Shown here one piece after another: positions 44,766 through 52,685 of a DNA stretch of 64,000 nt. The position numbers were made by a program, and so were the translations under genes. The DNA comes from Ensifer sp. USDA 6670 (GTDB lineage Bacteria > Pseudomonadota > Alphaproteobacteria > Rhizobiales > Rhizobiaceae). Position 1 is the first letter of the stretch, and every line of letters starts with the position of its first letter. The stretch spans positions 1 through 64,000 of the forward strand of contig ATWE01000020.1 of assembly GCA_000421085.1 (NCBI GenBank). Direction: 5' to 3'. The notes under the pieces are model-generated. The model made no database searches. It saw only the letters and a list, made by a program, of their open reading frames with translations, and had not been told where the DNA came from.

Positions 44766-45395
44766 TCACACGATTATTCGCGCCTCCGTTGCTCCTCGGA
44801 GATCATACTCTGTCGTCCCTAGCGCCAATTCCACGATCTTCAGCCCGCCCGGCATTACATCGAGCACACCAAGGTTAGTTATGATCCGGTTCACCACGCC
44901 TTTCCCGGTTAGCGGCAGCGTGCATCTCGTCAGGATCTTCGACTCCCCCGCCTTATTCGTGTGATCCATGAGAACCACCACGCGCCCCACGCCGGCGACC
45001 AGGTCCATGGCCCCGCCCATGCCCTTGACGAGCTTGCCCGGAATCATCCAGTTGGCGAGATCCCCTTCTTCAGAAACCTCCATCGCGCCAAGGATCGCCA
45101 TGGCTATTTTGCCGCCACGGATCATGCCAAATGACGTTGCGCTGTCGGAATAGGCGGTCTGCGGAAGTTCCGTGATCGTCTGTTTACCTGCGTTAATAAG
45201 GTCGGGGTCCTCCTCCCCATTGCAAGGGAAAGGACCCATACCCAGCATTCCGTTCTCCGACTGCAAGGTCACCTTTATGCCCTCGGGAATATAGTTCGAA
45301 ACCAGGGTCGGAATGCCGATACCTAGGTTTACATACCAGCCGTCCTGAAATTCCTGAGCAGCACGAGCGGCCATTTGATTGCGGTTTCAAGCCAT
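44766..45395 (-). pseudogene. 3-oxoacid CoA-transferase subunit B (ScoB/AtoA type), stop at codon 3
   Basis: The subunit carries the catalytic Glu that forms the acyl-enzyme intermediate, in SENGMLGMGPFPC, plus the N-terminal VNLGIGIPTLVSNYIPEGI and final GTTEYDLRGATEARIIV. From ATG 45395 (three bases after the subunit A stop) the reading is Met-Ala-stop-Asn-Arg-Asn-Gln-Met. The family has Trp at the third position, so TGG has become TGA at 45387-45389. Translation could restart at ATG 45374 and give 202 nearly complete residues, but without a good ribosome site. I call it probably impaired. With subunit A it would transfer CoA between succinyl-CoA and a 3-oxoacid. Confidence 0.8.
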
Positions 45396-45398
45396 GTC

Positions 45399-46100
45399 TT
45401 ACGCCTCGCGGTGGCGAACTGTTCGCTGCTCTATACGTTTCAGGTGCTGCCCTGAGATAAGGCGGTGGACATAGATCCCCGGCAGGTGAATGTGGTCAGG
45501 ATCGAGCGAGCCCAAGGGCACAATCTCCTCTACCTCTGCGACGCAGATCTTGCCGCAGGTGGCAGCAGGCGGATTGAAGTTGCGTGCCGTTTTTCGGAAC
45601 ACAAGGTTGCCGGTGGGATCGGCCTTCCAGGCTTTGACGATGGAGACGTCGGCAACGATCGCGCGTTCGAGAATATAAATCCTACCATCGAACACTTTAT
45701 GCTCCTTGCCTTCGGCAATGACAGTCCCCACACCGGTAGGAGTGTAGAAGGCGGGAATGCCGGCGCCGCCAGCGCGCATGCGTTCGGCAAGTGTGCCTTG
45801 GGGATTGAACTCCAGTTCCAGTTCCTAACTAAGATATTGTCGCATGAACTCGGCGTTCTCTCCTACGTAGGATGAGATCATCTTCTTGATCTGCTGCGTC
45901 TTGAGAAGGATGCCGAGCCCGAAGTCATCGACGCCGCAATTGTTGGAGGCGATGGTAATCTCCTTCGTTCCGGCGTCCCTTACCCCGGAAATCAGAAGTT
46001 CGGGGATTCCGCACAGCCCGAAGCCGCCCGACGCAATCGTCATTCGGTCGAAAAGGAGGCCCTCAAGTGCGGCCTCGGCGGACGAATAGATCTTGTTCAT
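45399..46100 (-). pseudogene. 3-oxoacid CoA-transferase subunit A (ScoA/AtoD type), internal stop
   Basis: The frame starts at ATG 46100 after AAGGGGAT. It reads [20 protein letters not shown], the conserved [14 protein letters not shown], and [20 protein letters not shown]. At 45825-45827 a TAG stop interrupts [11 protein letters not shown], then the same frame continues [20 protein letters not shown] to the normal end near 45399. No frameshift is needed: one nonsense codon splits an otherwise whole ~233-residue subunit. Together with the TGA in subunit B, this suggests the pair has been lost. Confidence 0.82.
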
Positions 46101-46290
46101 CCCTATCCCCTTGAATTCTGTGCTCGACGCACTTGCGTGTGGCAGGGGTGACGTTTTCGCGTTCCCCGCCTCCGGGGTTCTCGGACCGGGCACATCGCTG
46201 CCATTGGCTCGCGCGAGTTTTAGAAAAACGAACGCAGCGACTTGTTGATCCCGTCGTCGTTAATGACCACTGAGGACTGGCGCTGCGCGT

Positions 46291-47427
46291 TTAAAAATTG
46301 GTGGTCACAATGCCGTCCGCGAAAGTCCCCGCTTCTGCGGCGAGACGCAGGAAGTGGTCGAGGCCTTTCTGGTAGGGAATTGCCTCGACGCCGTTGGCTC
46401 CCGCTGGAACGCCGCCCTCAAGAAGCGACAGTGCCGCGGCCGCCATGCCGAGACCCGTTCCCCGGCTCATGTCTCCCGCATCCGTAATGGACTTCATGAC
46501 TACGGGAACGTTCTCTTTTGTCCCGATGACGTTTACCTGAGTCGCCGAAATCCGTTGTGCGCTTGGCTTCAGCTCGTGCCGTTTCCACAGCAACTTCCAA
46601 AGCACTTCGATCGGGTGCACCTCCTTGCCGTCGACTTCGACCGTTATCTCCGAGTGGCCGAAACCGATGCGTCCTAGCGTCGAGAAGGCAGCATTTGCCC
46701 AGTTGGGGAAAAGTGAACCCTTGCACTGGACAAGCGCGAGATCGGGTCGAAAGCGCCCGAGCGTGACCGGCTCCGGATGGGCCGTGTCATAGGCCTCGAT
46801 TCGGTTGAAAGGAGGCGGCACGTCAAAGCTTTCTGCGGTCTCTGGCACAAAACCCTTGGTGAACTCCATCTTGCCGTTGCGCCAGGTAGGGCAAGGCGCC
46901 ACTGCCATGTGCAGCATGTGGCGCAGCACAGCGAGGCCACCCGGATCCGGTTCACGTGTGATCCAGACAATCTTGATACCATCGAGCTCCGGGTGGCTCT
47001 CAAGCAGGCTGCAGGCCAGCCAATTCGAAACGCCCGGTGAAAGGCCGCCACCTGTAATCACCGGCACGCCCTTGGATTTCGCAGCGTTGTCGAGCTCGAG
47101 GATCGTCTTCGTACCTTCCGCGTCGTCGCCGACGTCGATGTAAGCCGCACCGGCGGCGATTGCGGCGCGGGCCGCCCCATCCGAGCCCAGGAAGAATGGA
47201 CCGGCGAAGTTCACAACCAAGTCCATGCCAGCCGCATCGAGGCCGTCGCACGCGATATCAGTTTGATGGGTCCTTATACGGTCGGGCGCGACGGCCTCAC
47301 CACGTCTCAGGCTTTCGTCGGAACGATCAACAAGAATGAATTTGGCGGCGGGCAGCGCGCGAGTCAGAATCGACAGAGCGCTCCTGCCCATCTGCCCCAC
47401 CCCCACCATCATGATTGTCGGGCTCAT
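46291..47427 (-). CDS. Saccharopine-dehydrogenase-like NAD(P) oxidoreductase
   Basis: A 378-residue protein. The N-terminal Rossmann fold (SPTIMMVGVGQMGRSALSIL) and the following VVNFAGPFFLGSDGAARAAI, then AAYIDVGDD, match the saccharopine dehydrogenase NADP-binding domain. It continues with a second domain (GLSPGVSNWLACSLLESHPE, WKLLWKRHELKPSAQRISAT). Such enzymes reduce or oxidise amino-acid-derived substrates; the substrate here is unknown. ATG 47427 follows GGAGAGG. An upstream ATG at 47439 overlaps the operator. It is divergent from BKACE and shares the TetR-type operator region (47438-47577), so it belongs to the regulon. Confidence 0.82.
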   Translation of the reverse strand: MSPTIMMVGVGQMGRSALSILTRALPAAKFILVDRSDESLRRGEAVAPDRIRTHQTDIACDGLDAAGMDLVVNFAGPFFLGSDGAARAAIAAGAAYIDVGDDAEGTKTILELDNAAKSKGVPVITGGGLSPGVSNWLACSLLESHPELDGIKIVWITREPDPGGLAVLRHMLHMAVAPCPTWRNGKMEFTKGFVPETAESFDVPPPFNRIEAYDTAHPEPVTLGRFRPDLALVQCKGSLFPNWANAAFSTLGRIGFGHSEITVEVDGKEVHPIEVLWKLLWKRHELKPSAQRISATQVNVIGTKENVPVVMKSITDAGDMSRGTGLGMAAAALSLLEGGVPAGANGVEAIPYQKGLDHFLRLAAEAGTFADGIVTTNF

Positions 47428-47437
47428 CGGCCTCTCC

Positions 47438-47456
47438 ATAATGAACGTTAATTCAT
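47438..47456 (-). promoter_or_regulatory. TetR-type operator, saccharopine-dehydrogenase-like gene
   Basis: The plus strand reads ATAATGAACGTTAATTCAT. On the minus strand a sigma-70 promoter TTGACG (47483-47478), 17-base spacer, TTGTAT (47460-47455) runs straight into the site. The operator would cover the transcription start. Confidence 0.75.
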
Positions 47457-47560
47457 ACAACGCCAAATGTTTGTCGTCGTCAAGTGCTCTAGGCCTATCG
47501 AATGCGGGATAAGAGCCAGTCCTTCCCCAGACCCGACGTCTTTACAGATATGTGCATATG

Positions 47561-47577
47561 CATTAACGTTCATTCAT
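47561..47577 (+). promoter_or_regulatory. TetR-type operator, BKACE gene
   Basis: CATTAACGTTCATTCAT lies 23 bases before ATG 47600. It is the mirror image of the site at 47438-47456, so each divergent gene has its own operator copy. Confidence 0.75.
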
Positions 47578-47599
47578 ATCAGTAACTAGGGAGGTGCCC

Positions 47600-48613
47600 A
47601 TGGCGCGCAAACCAAACACCGTGAACTGGGAGCAGGTGAACAAATGGGTTTCCCGCGAGGGGGCTCAGGCGAACTGGAAGGTATTCGGTTTTCCGTCGAT
47701 CATGTCGATCGACCGGACAGCGTTTTCGAACGCCGAGCCGATGCCGAGGTGGGAAGCCCCGCCGAAGCTGATCCTGTCGACCGCGATTAACGGGGCTTTC
47801 TATACGAAGAACGAAAACCCGCACCAGGCGATCACGCCCGACGAGATCATCCAATCCGCTGAGGAATGCATCGCTGCCGGGGCGCAGATCATCCATATCC
47901 ACGCGAGAGACGAACGCGGCTATAATGTGCTCGACACCGGCTTGTTCCGCGAGACGCTGACACACCTACGCACAAACCATCCACATGTTGCACTGGACGC
48001 GTGTTTGGTGGCCGTGAACGCAGACGAAGAGCGTATGATGTCCGAAATGATGCAGCTCGGCGTGATGGAGGGCGTGCCGGTCAACACGACGGCCCTGATT
48101 CTGGGCGACAATCACTTCGTCAAATCGCCCGCCGCCATTATCGAGAAGACCAAGCGTGCAATCGACGCCGGGCTGACCCCACAAATAGCAGTCTACACCG
48201 ATGCTGACATCGACAATGCCCGACGTTACCTGATCGACAGCGGCCTCATTCAGGGCCCGCTCAATTGGCTCGTCCTACCTGGACTGCCTGGGTGCAGCCC
48301 AATGTACTCCCCTGAAACGATGGTGGACGGATTCCTCCGGCTCGTTCGACTTATCCGGCACATCGATGCAGACTCGACAATCATCGCTTGCACGGGTGGT
48401 CGTACCAGCAGCTATCTGGCGACTCTGGCCATTCTGCTCGGCGTGCATGTTCGGGTCGGCATGGAGGACACGGTTTGGAAGTGGCCTCATCGCGACGATA
48501 AAATTCAGTCGAATGTCGAGGTCTTTCAGCAGATCTCGGGCATTGCAGCCGCGCTCGGGCGCGAGTTGATGACAGCGGACGAATACCGCAATCTAATGAC
48601 GCTGAAGATCTGA
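47600..48613 (+). CDS. BKACE-family beta-keto acid cleavage enzyme (DUF849)
   Basis: A 337-residue TIM-barrel, zinc-dependent enzyme of the 3-keto-5-aminohexanoate cleavage (BKACE) family. These condense a beta-keto acid with acetyl-CoA and cleave it to acetoacetate and a new CoA ester. Family signs are LILSTAINGAFYTKNENPHQ, the metal-binding pair in IIHIHARDERG, GVPVNTTALILGDNHF and the C-terminal GMEDTVWKWPHRDDKIQSN. ATG 47600 follows GGGAGG. The substrate class cannot be assigned; the acetoacetate made would suit the adjacent 3-oxoacid CoA-transferase. It is followed by a perfect hairpin and an SDR gene, under a TetR-type operator. Confidence 0.92.
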   Translation: MARKPNTVNWEQVNKWVSREGAQANWKVFGFPSIMSIDRTAFSNAEPMPRWEAPPKLILSTAINGAFYTKNENPHQAITPDEIIQSAEECIAAGAQIIHIHARDERGYNVLDTGLFRETLTHLRTNHPHVALDACLVAVNADEERMMSEMMQLGVMEGVPVNTTALILGDNHFVKSPAAIIEKTKRAIDAGLTPQIAVYTDADIDNARRYLIDSGLIQGPLNWLVLPGLPGCSPMYSPETMVDGFLRLVRLIRHIDADSTIIACTGGRTSSYLATLAILLGVHVRVGMEDTVWKWPHRDDKIQSNVEVFQQISGIAAALGRELMTADEYRNLMTLKI

Positions 48614-48616
48614 TCC

Positions 48617-48649
48617 ACGTTTAGGCGGCACACGGTGCCGCCTAAACGT
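48617..48649. terminator. Perfect 15-base stem-loop after BKACE
   Basis: ACGTTTAGGCGGCAC and GTGCCGCCTAAACGT flank the loop ACG. It starts 4 bases after the BKACE stop and ends 25 bases before the SDR start at 48674. There is no T-tract, so it may be an mRNA-stabilising or processing hairpin rather than a full terminator. Confidence 0.7.
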
Positions 48650-48673
48650 CCTCGCATGTGACTGGGTGGAGAA

Positions 48674-49447
48674 ATGACGTTGAACGCGGTGGTGACGGGG
48701 GGCTCAAAAGGCATAGGATACGGCATTGCAGCCTGTCTCCTGCGCAGGGGATATGACGTGACTATTACTGGTCGCAACCCTGAGCATCTTGCGCAGGCGG
48801 CGTCCGAGCTTGGCTCTCTTGGTCCGGTCCATGCGGTTGTGGCAGATTCCACTGCCGAGGACGACGTCGAGCGGGTGATGACCCGGTTTGAAGATACAGC
48901 AAGTCCGCTTTCACTTCTGGTAAACAATGCCGGAGTCGCGGACTACAAGTCGATCCTGAAGATGGATATTGCGCGCTGGCGCTCGGTCATCGAAGTCAAT
49001 CTGACTGGAGCCTTTCTCGTCACACAGCGTGCAGCGCGAAGAATGCGGGCAACAGGTGGCGGCGCGATCGTCAACATCGCTTCGATCGACGCGCGCGGGA
49101 TGGATGGTCGTCAGTCAGCCTACGGAGCCGCTAAGGCTGGTCTCGTCAATCTTACAAAAACGGCCGCTGTCGAGCTGGCTCCCTATCGCATCCGCGTCAA
49201 TTCGGTTAGTCCAGGCTGGACGATGACCGCGATGGTTGGTGATCACCTTCCTGACGCGGCCTTGCAGGCCATCAAGGATGGGTTCGCGCGCGTGCCTATG
49301 GGCCGCTTGGTCGAGATCGACGAGATCGCCCGAGCCGTCGCCTTCCTCGGCAGCAACGAGGCAAGCGGAATTACCGGGATAGACTTGCCCGTGGATTGCG
49401 GCGTGCTCGCCAACCTCTACATCGCAGAATCGCTTCCTCGCGAGTGA
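48674..49447 (+). CDS. Short-chain dehydrogenase/reductase (FabG-like)
   Basis: A 257-residue classical SDR. It shows the cofactor motif VTGGSKGIGYG, NNAGVADY, the catalytic Ser in NIASIDARG, YGAAKAGL with Tyr and Lys, and the late PGWTMTAMV loop. It ends GIDLPVDCGV. The tetrad is complete, so it should be active, oxidising or reducing a hydroxy/keto intermediate of the regulon's pathway. GTGGAGAA precedes the ATG. It is followed by a deleted SDR copy. Confidence 0.92.
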   Translation: MTLNAVVTGGSKGIGYGIAACLLRRGYDVTITGRNPEHLAQAASELGSLGPVHAVVADSTAEDDVERVMTRFEDTASPLSLLVNNAGVADYKSILKMDIARWRSVIEVNLTGAFLVTQRAARRMRATGGGAIVNIASIDARGMDGRQSAYGAAKAGLVNLTKTAAVELAPYRIRVNSVSPGWTMTAMVGDHLPDAALQAIKDGFARVPMGRLVEIDEIARAVAFLGSNEASGITGIDLPVDCGVLANLYIAESLPRE

Positions 49448-49459
49448 CGGAAAACGCCA

Positions 49460-49747
49460 ATGGCAAACAAGGAAGTGACGTTGATCAGCGGGGGTGGCTC
49501 AGGCATCGGACGGGCGGTCGCCCGCCGGAGGGCACCCGAGAGGCATTCGAGGCAGCGGTGCCGATGGGCCGTTTCGCAAGACCCAAGGAAGTGGCGAACG
49601 TGGTCGCCCACCTTACTTCGGCTGAGGCCAGTTACACCGATGGAAACGTCTACCTGATCGATGGCGGCAGTTCTGCCGGGCATATGAACGGGCGGGGGCT
49701 GACGGGGCGAACAGGAAAAATGCGGCCTCGTGATAGGAGAAGCCAGT
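49460..49747 (+). pseudogene. Second SDR with large internal deletion
   Basis: The N-terminal NAD motif (MANKEVTLISGGGSGIGRAV) is followed at about 49530 by the C-terminal SDR end in another frame: FEAAVPMGRFARPKEVANVV, SAEASYTDGNVYLIDGGSSA. About 150 residues of the middle, including the active site, are gone and the frames do not join. The ends are conserved, so the loss looks recent. It lies between the intact SDR and the acyl-CoA ligase. Confidence 0.85.
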
Positions 49748-51260
49748 GACTTACCGCAACTATCCAACGATCATTCATGCCTTGGCAGATTGGAGTGAGC
49801 GCACGCCCGATGCAATCGCGCTGACCGACTGCGATGTGGAAATATCGTACGGCCGGCTGGCCTCAGAGGTGGAAGCTGCCTCTCGGCAACTTGTTGCGCT
49901 TGGCGTCGGCAGGCAGGATCGGGTGATCGTTGTCGGGAACAACACCTGGCAATGGGTTGTGTGTTATCTGGCAACGATGCGGATTGGCGCCATTTCCGTG
50001 CCCATGAACAATCGGCTGGCGCCGGCGCAGGTGGGGGAGCTCGTCCAGCTTCTGGGGGCCAGGGTGGCCTTGGCTGACGACAGCCATACGGCAATGTTCA
50101 ATGATTGCCGCGGCATCGAGGTGTACTCGATTACTGGCAATGCCGCGAGATCATTTTTCGGTATCCATGGAGTTCGGCAACCGGCGGACATGCCAGTTCC
50201 CGCCGAGGACGCCCTGATCAGTTTTACGTCGGGGACGACTGGCATTCCAAAGGGGGCGGTGATCACGCACAATGCCCTAAGGAAAGCGGTGCAGGTGTAT
50301 GCCGAATTGCTCGGCGAAGAGGCGTCGCAATCAACTCTGATCGTTGCGCCCCTGTTTCATAATACCGGTTTCGTCGACCAGCTTTGCACGATGATTCTTC
50401 GCGGTGGTCGTTCCGATCTGCTGCTGCGCTATCGAACGCAAGCTGCCGTGGATGCGTGCCGCCGGCGACCGGTGACCTTCGTCACCGCAGTTCCGAGCGT
50501 CCTGAGGATGATGATGACGGCCGAAGGCGCTGACGCGATCTATGGTCCGGCGCAATTGGTCCTATTCGGCGGGTCGCCGATGCCTGCCCCATGGTCGCTA
50601 GAGATGCACCAACGCTGGCCGGCCCTTCGTTTGGTGCACGGATATGGGCTGACGGAGTTTACGTCCTGCTGCACCCTTCTTCCCGCTGAGAAGATCCTCA
50701 CCCATGGGGACTCAATCGGCTACCCGGCAAAGGGAGTTGACCTGCGCCTTGTTGGCGAAGACGGTAAGGACGTTCCCGATGGCGTCGCGGGCGAGATTTG
50801 GGTTAAGGGCGAGACCAGGATGCGCGAATACTGGCGTCGGCCCGATGTCACCGCTGAAAAGATCGAGGGTGATTGGCTTCGGACGGGCGACCTTGCCGAG
50901 CGTCGTGAGCTTGGCCTGCTCTACCATGTCGGCCGCCGAGACGATGTCATTAATCGCGGGGGCGAGAAGATCCTCCCCTCATTCATCGAGGGCGTGATGG
51001 CCAATGTCCCGGACGTTGCGCAGGCCGTGGTCTTCGCCGTTCCTCACCCGGTTTTGCAAAACAGCGTCCTCGCAGCGCTGGAGCCACGCCCTGGTAGAAC
51101 GGTAGACGTAGCAGCTGTCCTGGACTTCTTGCGCACTCAGCTTCCCGGCTACGCCGTCCCCGAGGCGATCATCGTCAGCAATGATCTTCCGCGAACAGCG
51201 TCGGGAAAACTCGACCGGCGGGCGGTTAGAGCCGCATATCTCTCCCAACGAGATCAATAG
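49746..51260 (+). CDS. Acyl-CoA synthetase (AMP-forming)
   Basis: A 504-residue ANL-superfamily ligase. The P-loop is SFTSGTTGIPKGAV, followed by VAPLFHNTGFVDQL, the adenine motif VHGYGLTEFTSCC, GDWLRTGDLAERRE, the hinge GRRDDVINRGGEKILP and the catalytic Lys in LPRTASGKLDRRAV. It activates an organic acid as a CoA thioester. The start is GTG 49746 after GGAGAAG. The substrate is not predictable; in context it may activate an acid product of the ring-opened compound. Its activity may bypass the damaged CoA-transferase. Confidence 0.93.
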   Translation: MTYRNYPTIIHALADWSERTPDAIALTDCDVEISYGRLASEVEAASRQLVALGVGRQDRVIVVGNNTWQWVVCYLATMRIGAISVPMNNRLAPAQVGELVQLLGARVALADDSHTAMFNDCRGIEVYSITGNAARSFFGIHGVRQPADMPVPAEDALISFTSGTTGIPKGAVITHNALRKAVQVYAELLGEEASQSTLIVAPLFHNTGFVDQLCTMILRGGRSDLLLRYRTQAAVDACRRRPVTFVTAVPSVLRMMMTAEGADAIYGPAQLVLFGGSPMPAPWSLEMHQRWPALRLVHGYGLTEFTSCCTLLPAEKILTHGDSIGYPAKGVDLRLVGEDGKDVPDGVAGEIWVKGETRMREYWRRPDVTAEKIEGDWLRTGDLAERRELGLLYHVGRRDDVINRGGEKILPSFIEGVMANVPDVAQAVVFAVPHPVLQNSVLAALEPRPGRTVDVAAVLDFLRTQLPGYAVPEAIIVSNDLPRTASGKLDRRAVRAAYLSQRDQ

Positions 51261-51319
51261 TCAAAGGGGCCATGAGAACGGCCAGGGTGCTCTTGACAAG
51301 GATGTCTTCCGGCGCAAGG

Positions 51320-51337
51320 ATGAATGAACGTTAATTA
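51320..51337 (+). promoter_or_regulatory. TetR-type operator (first) before the Liv-type transporter
   Basis: ATGAATGAACGTTAATTA sits about 20 bases after a TTGACA -35 box (51293-51298), overlapping the expected -10 region. Confidence 0.75.
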
Positions 51338-51342
51338 GACAA

Positions 51343-51354
51343 ACGAACGTTCAT
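51343..51354 (+). promoter_or_regulatory. TetR-type operator (second half-strength site)
   Basis: ACGAACGTTCAT is the core of the same motif, 5 bases after the first operator and 17 bases before the binding-protein ATG. Tandem sites suggest tight control of this long operon. Confidence 0.6.
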
Positions 51355-51370
51355 AAAGGGGAACGAAGGC

Positions 51371-52606
51371 ATGAATCGGAAGAAAACCAGTTTCTTTTCA
51401 AATGCCCAAAGGTTCGCGCGACGTGGCTCGATCGCGTCTGTCATGGGTTCCTTTCTGGTTGCCTCGACGTTTTCTGCAGCCTGGGCCGATCAGGTAACGA
51501 TCGGATTTGCCACTGCGCAGTCCGGATTCATGGTGGGATTCGACGGAGATGCGCAAAAGATGGCGCAGCTCTGGATCAAGGACCGCAACGCAGCAGGCGG
51601 TCTTCTGGGCAAACCGATCGATTTTGCGATCTCTGACACGAAATCCGATCGCGTAGAGGGAGCCCGTGCCGGGCAGACGGTCGTCGACGCAGGCGCCGAT
51701 CTGGTCATTGTGTCATGTGACTATGATTTCGGTTCTCCCGCCGCCGGCGCGGCCGAGCGGGCAGGCAAAATATCTGTGTTTCTCTGTGCCGAAGACCCGA
51801 AGGCCGGCGTGCAGGGCGTGGGCCCCCTATCCTACACAACCTCAGTTGCTGCCCACGTCCAGGGAGCCGTCATGGCCCAGTGGGCCAATGAGAAGCTTGG
51901 CGTGAAGCGGCCTTACGTACTCCTCGATACCATGACGGAATACGACAAGTCGCTCTGCGCGGGCTTCCGCTGGGCCGTATCTGAGACAAAGGGAATGCAG
52001 ATCGCCGGCGAGGACACGTTCTTGAACGATGATCCTTCGATCCAGTCACAAATTACCCGTCTCGCGACCGCCACCGAAAAGCCTGACGCGATCATGCTCT
52101 GCAGCTACGTTCCGGGTGGTGCGAGCGCGCTGCGCCAAATTCGCGCCGCAGGCGTCGAACTGCCAATTCTCGGTGGCAGTGCGATGGACGGGTCGTACTG
52201 GATCGACGCCGTCCCCGGACTTAAGGACTTCTACCTTCCCGTCGCCGCCTCAGTGCACGGCGATGATCCGCGCGCAGAAATCAATTCCCTGAATGAGCGC
52301 TACAAAGCGGCTTACGGGAGCTTGCCGGCGACTACCTATGGCTATCCTATCTACGCTTTCCTGGATCTATGGGCCAGAGCGGTCGAACAAACCGGTGGCA
52401 CAGACGGCTCCCAAGTTGCAGCCGCCCTGGACGCAATGAAAGATGAGAAGACTTTCATCGGTCTACGCAGCTTCTCTCCACAGCTGCACATCCAAACGAA
52501 CGCCGAAATGCTTATCCTGAGCCACGACGCTGGCAAGGTTCACGTGGCGGATCGCTACAGCTTGCCGAATCCCCTTCCGCAGGACGTGTTGTTCGGCCGC
52601 AACTGA
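51371..52606 (+). CDS. Liv/urea-type ABC substrate-binding protein
   Basis: A 411-residue periplasmic binding protein (Peripla_BP_6). A signal region (FARRGSIASVMGSFLVASTF, then SAAWADQ) gives cleavage after about residue 40. The mature domain starts VTIGFATAQSGFMVGFDGDA. It continues ARAGQTVVDAGADLVIVSCD, a fold common to branched-chain amino-acid, amide and urea binders. ATG 51371 follows AAAGGGGAACGAAGGC. It feeds the ATPase/permease genes at 56634-60112; the hydantoinase genes between them suggest the ligand is their substrate. Confidence 0.92.
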   Translation: MNRKKTSFFSNAQRFARRGSIASVMGSFLVASTFSAAWADQVTIGFATAQSGFMVGFDGDAQKMAQLWIKDRNAAGGLLGKPIDFAISDTKSDRVEGARAGQTVVDAGADLVIVSCDYDFGSPAAGAAERAGKISVFLCAEDPKAGVQGVGPLSYTTSVAAHVQGAVMAQWANEKLGVKRPYVLLDTMTEYDKSLCAGFRWAVSETKGMQIAGEDTFLNDDPSIQSQITRLATATEKPDAIMLCSYVPGGASALRQIRAAGVELPILGGSAMDGSYWIDAVPGLKDFYLPVAASVHGDDPRAEINSLNERYKAAYGSLPATTYGYPIYAFLDLWARAVEQTGGTDGSQVAAALDAMKDEKTFIGLRSFSPQLHIQTNAEMLILSHDAGKVHVADRYSLPNPLPQDVLFGRN

Positions 52607-52685
52607 TCCGCTTGGCAAAAAGATTGATCCCGGCGTCGAAGCGCTGGGGTCGCTGGAGCGACCAGTTAGGTGGAAAAGAGCAAGC

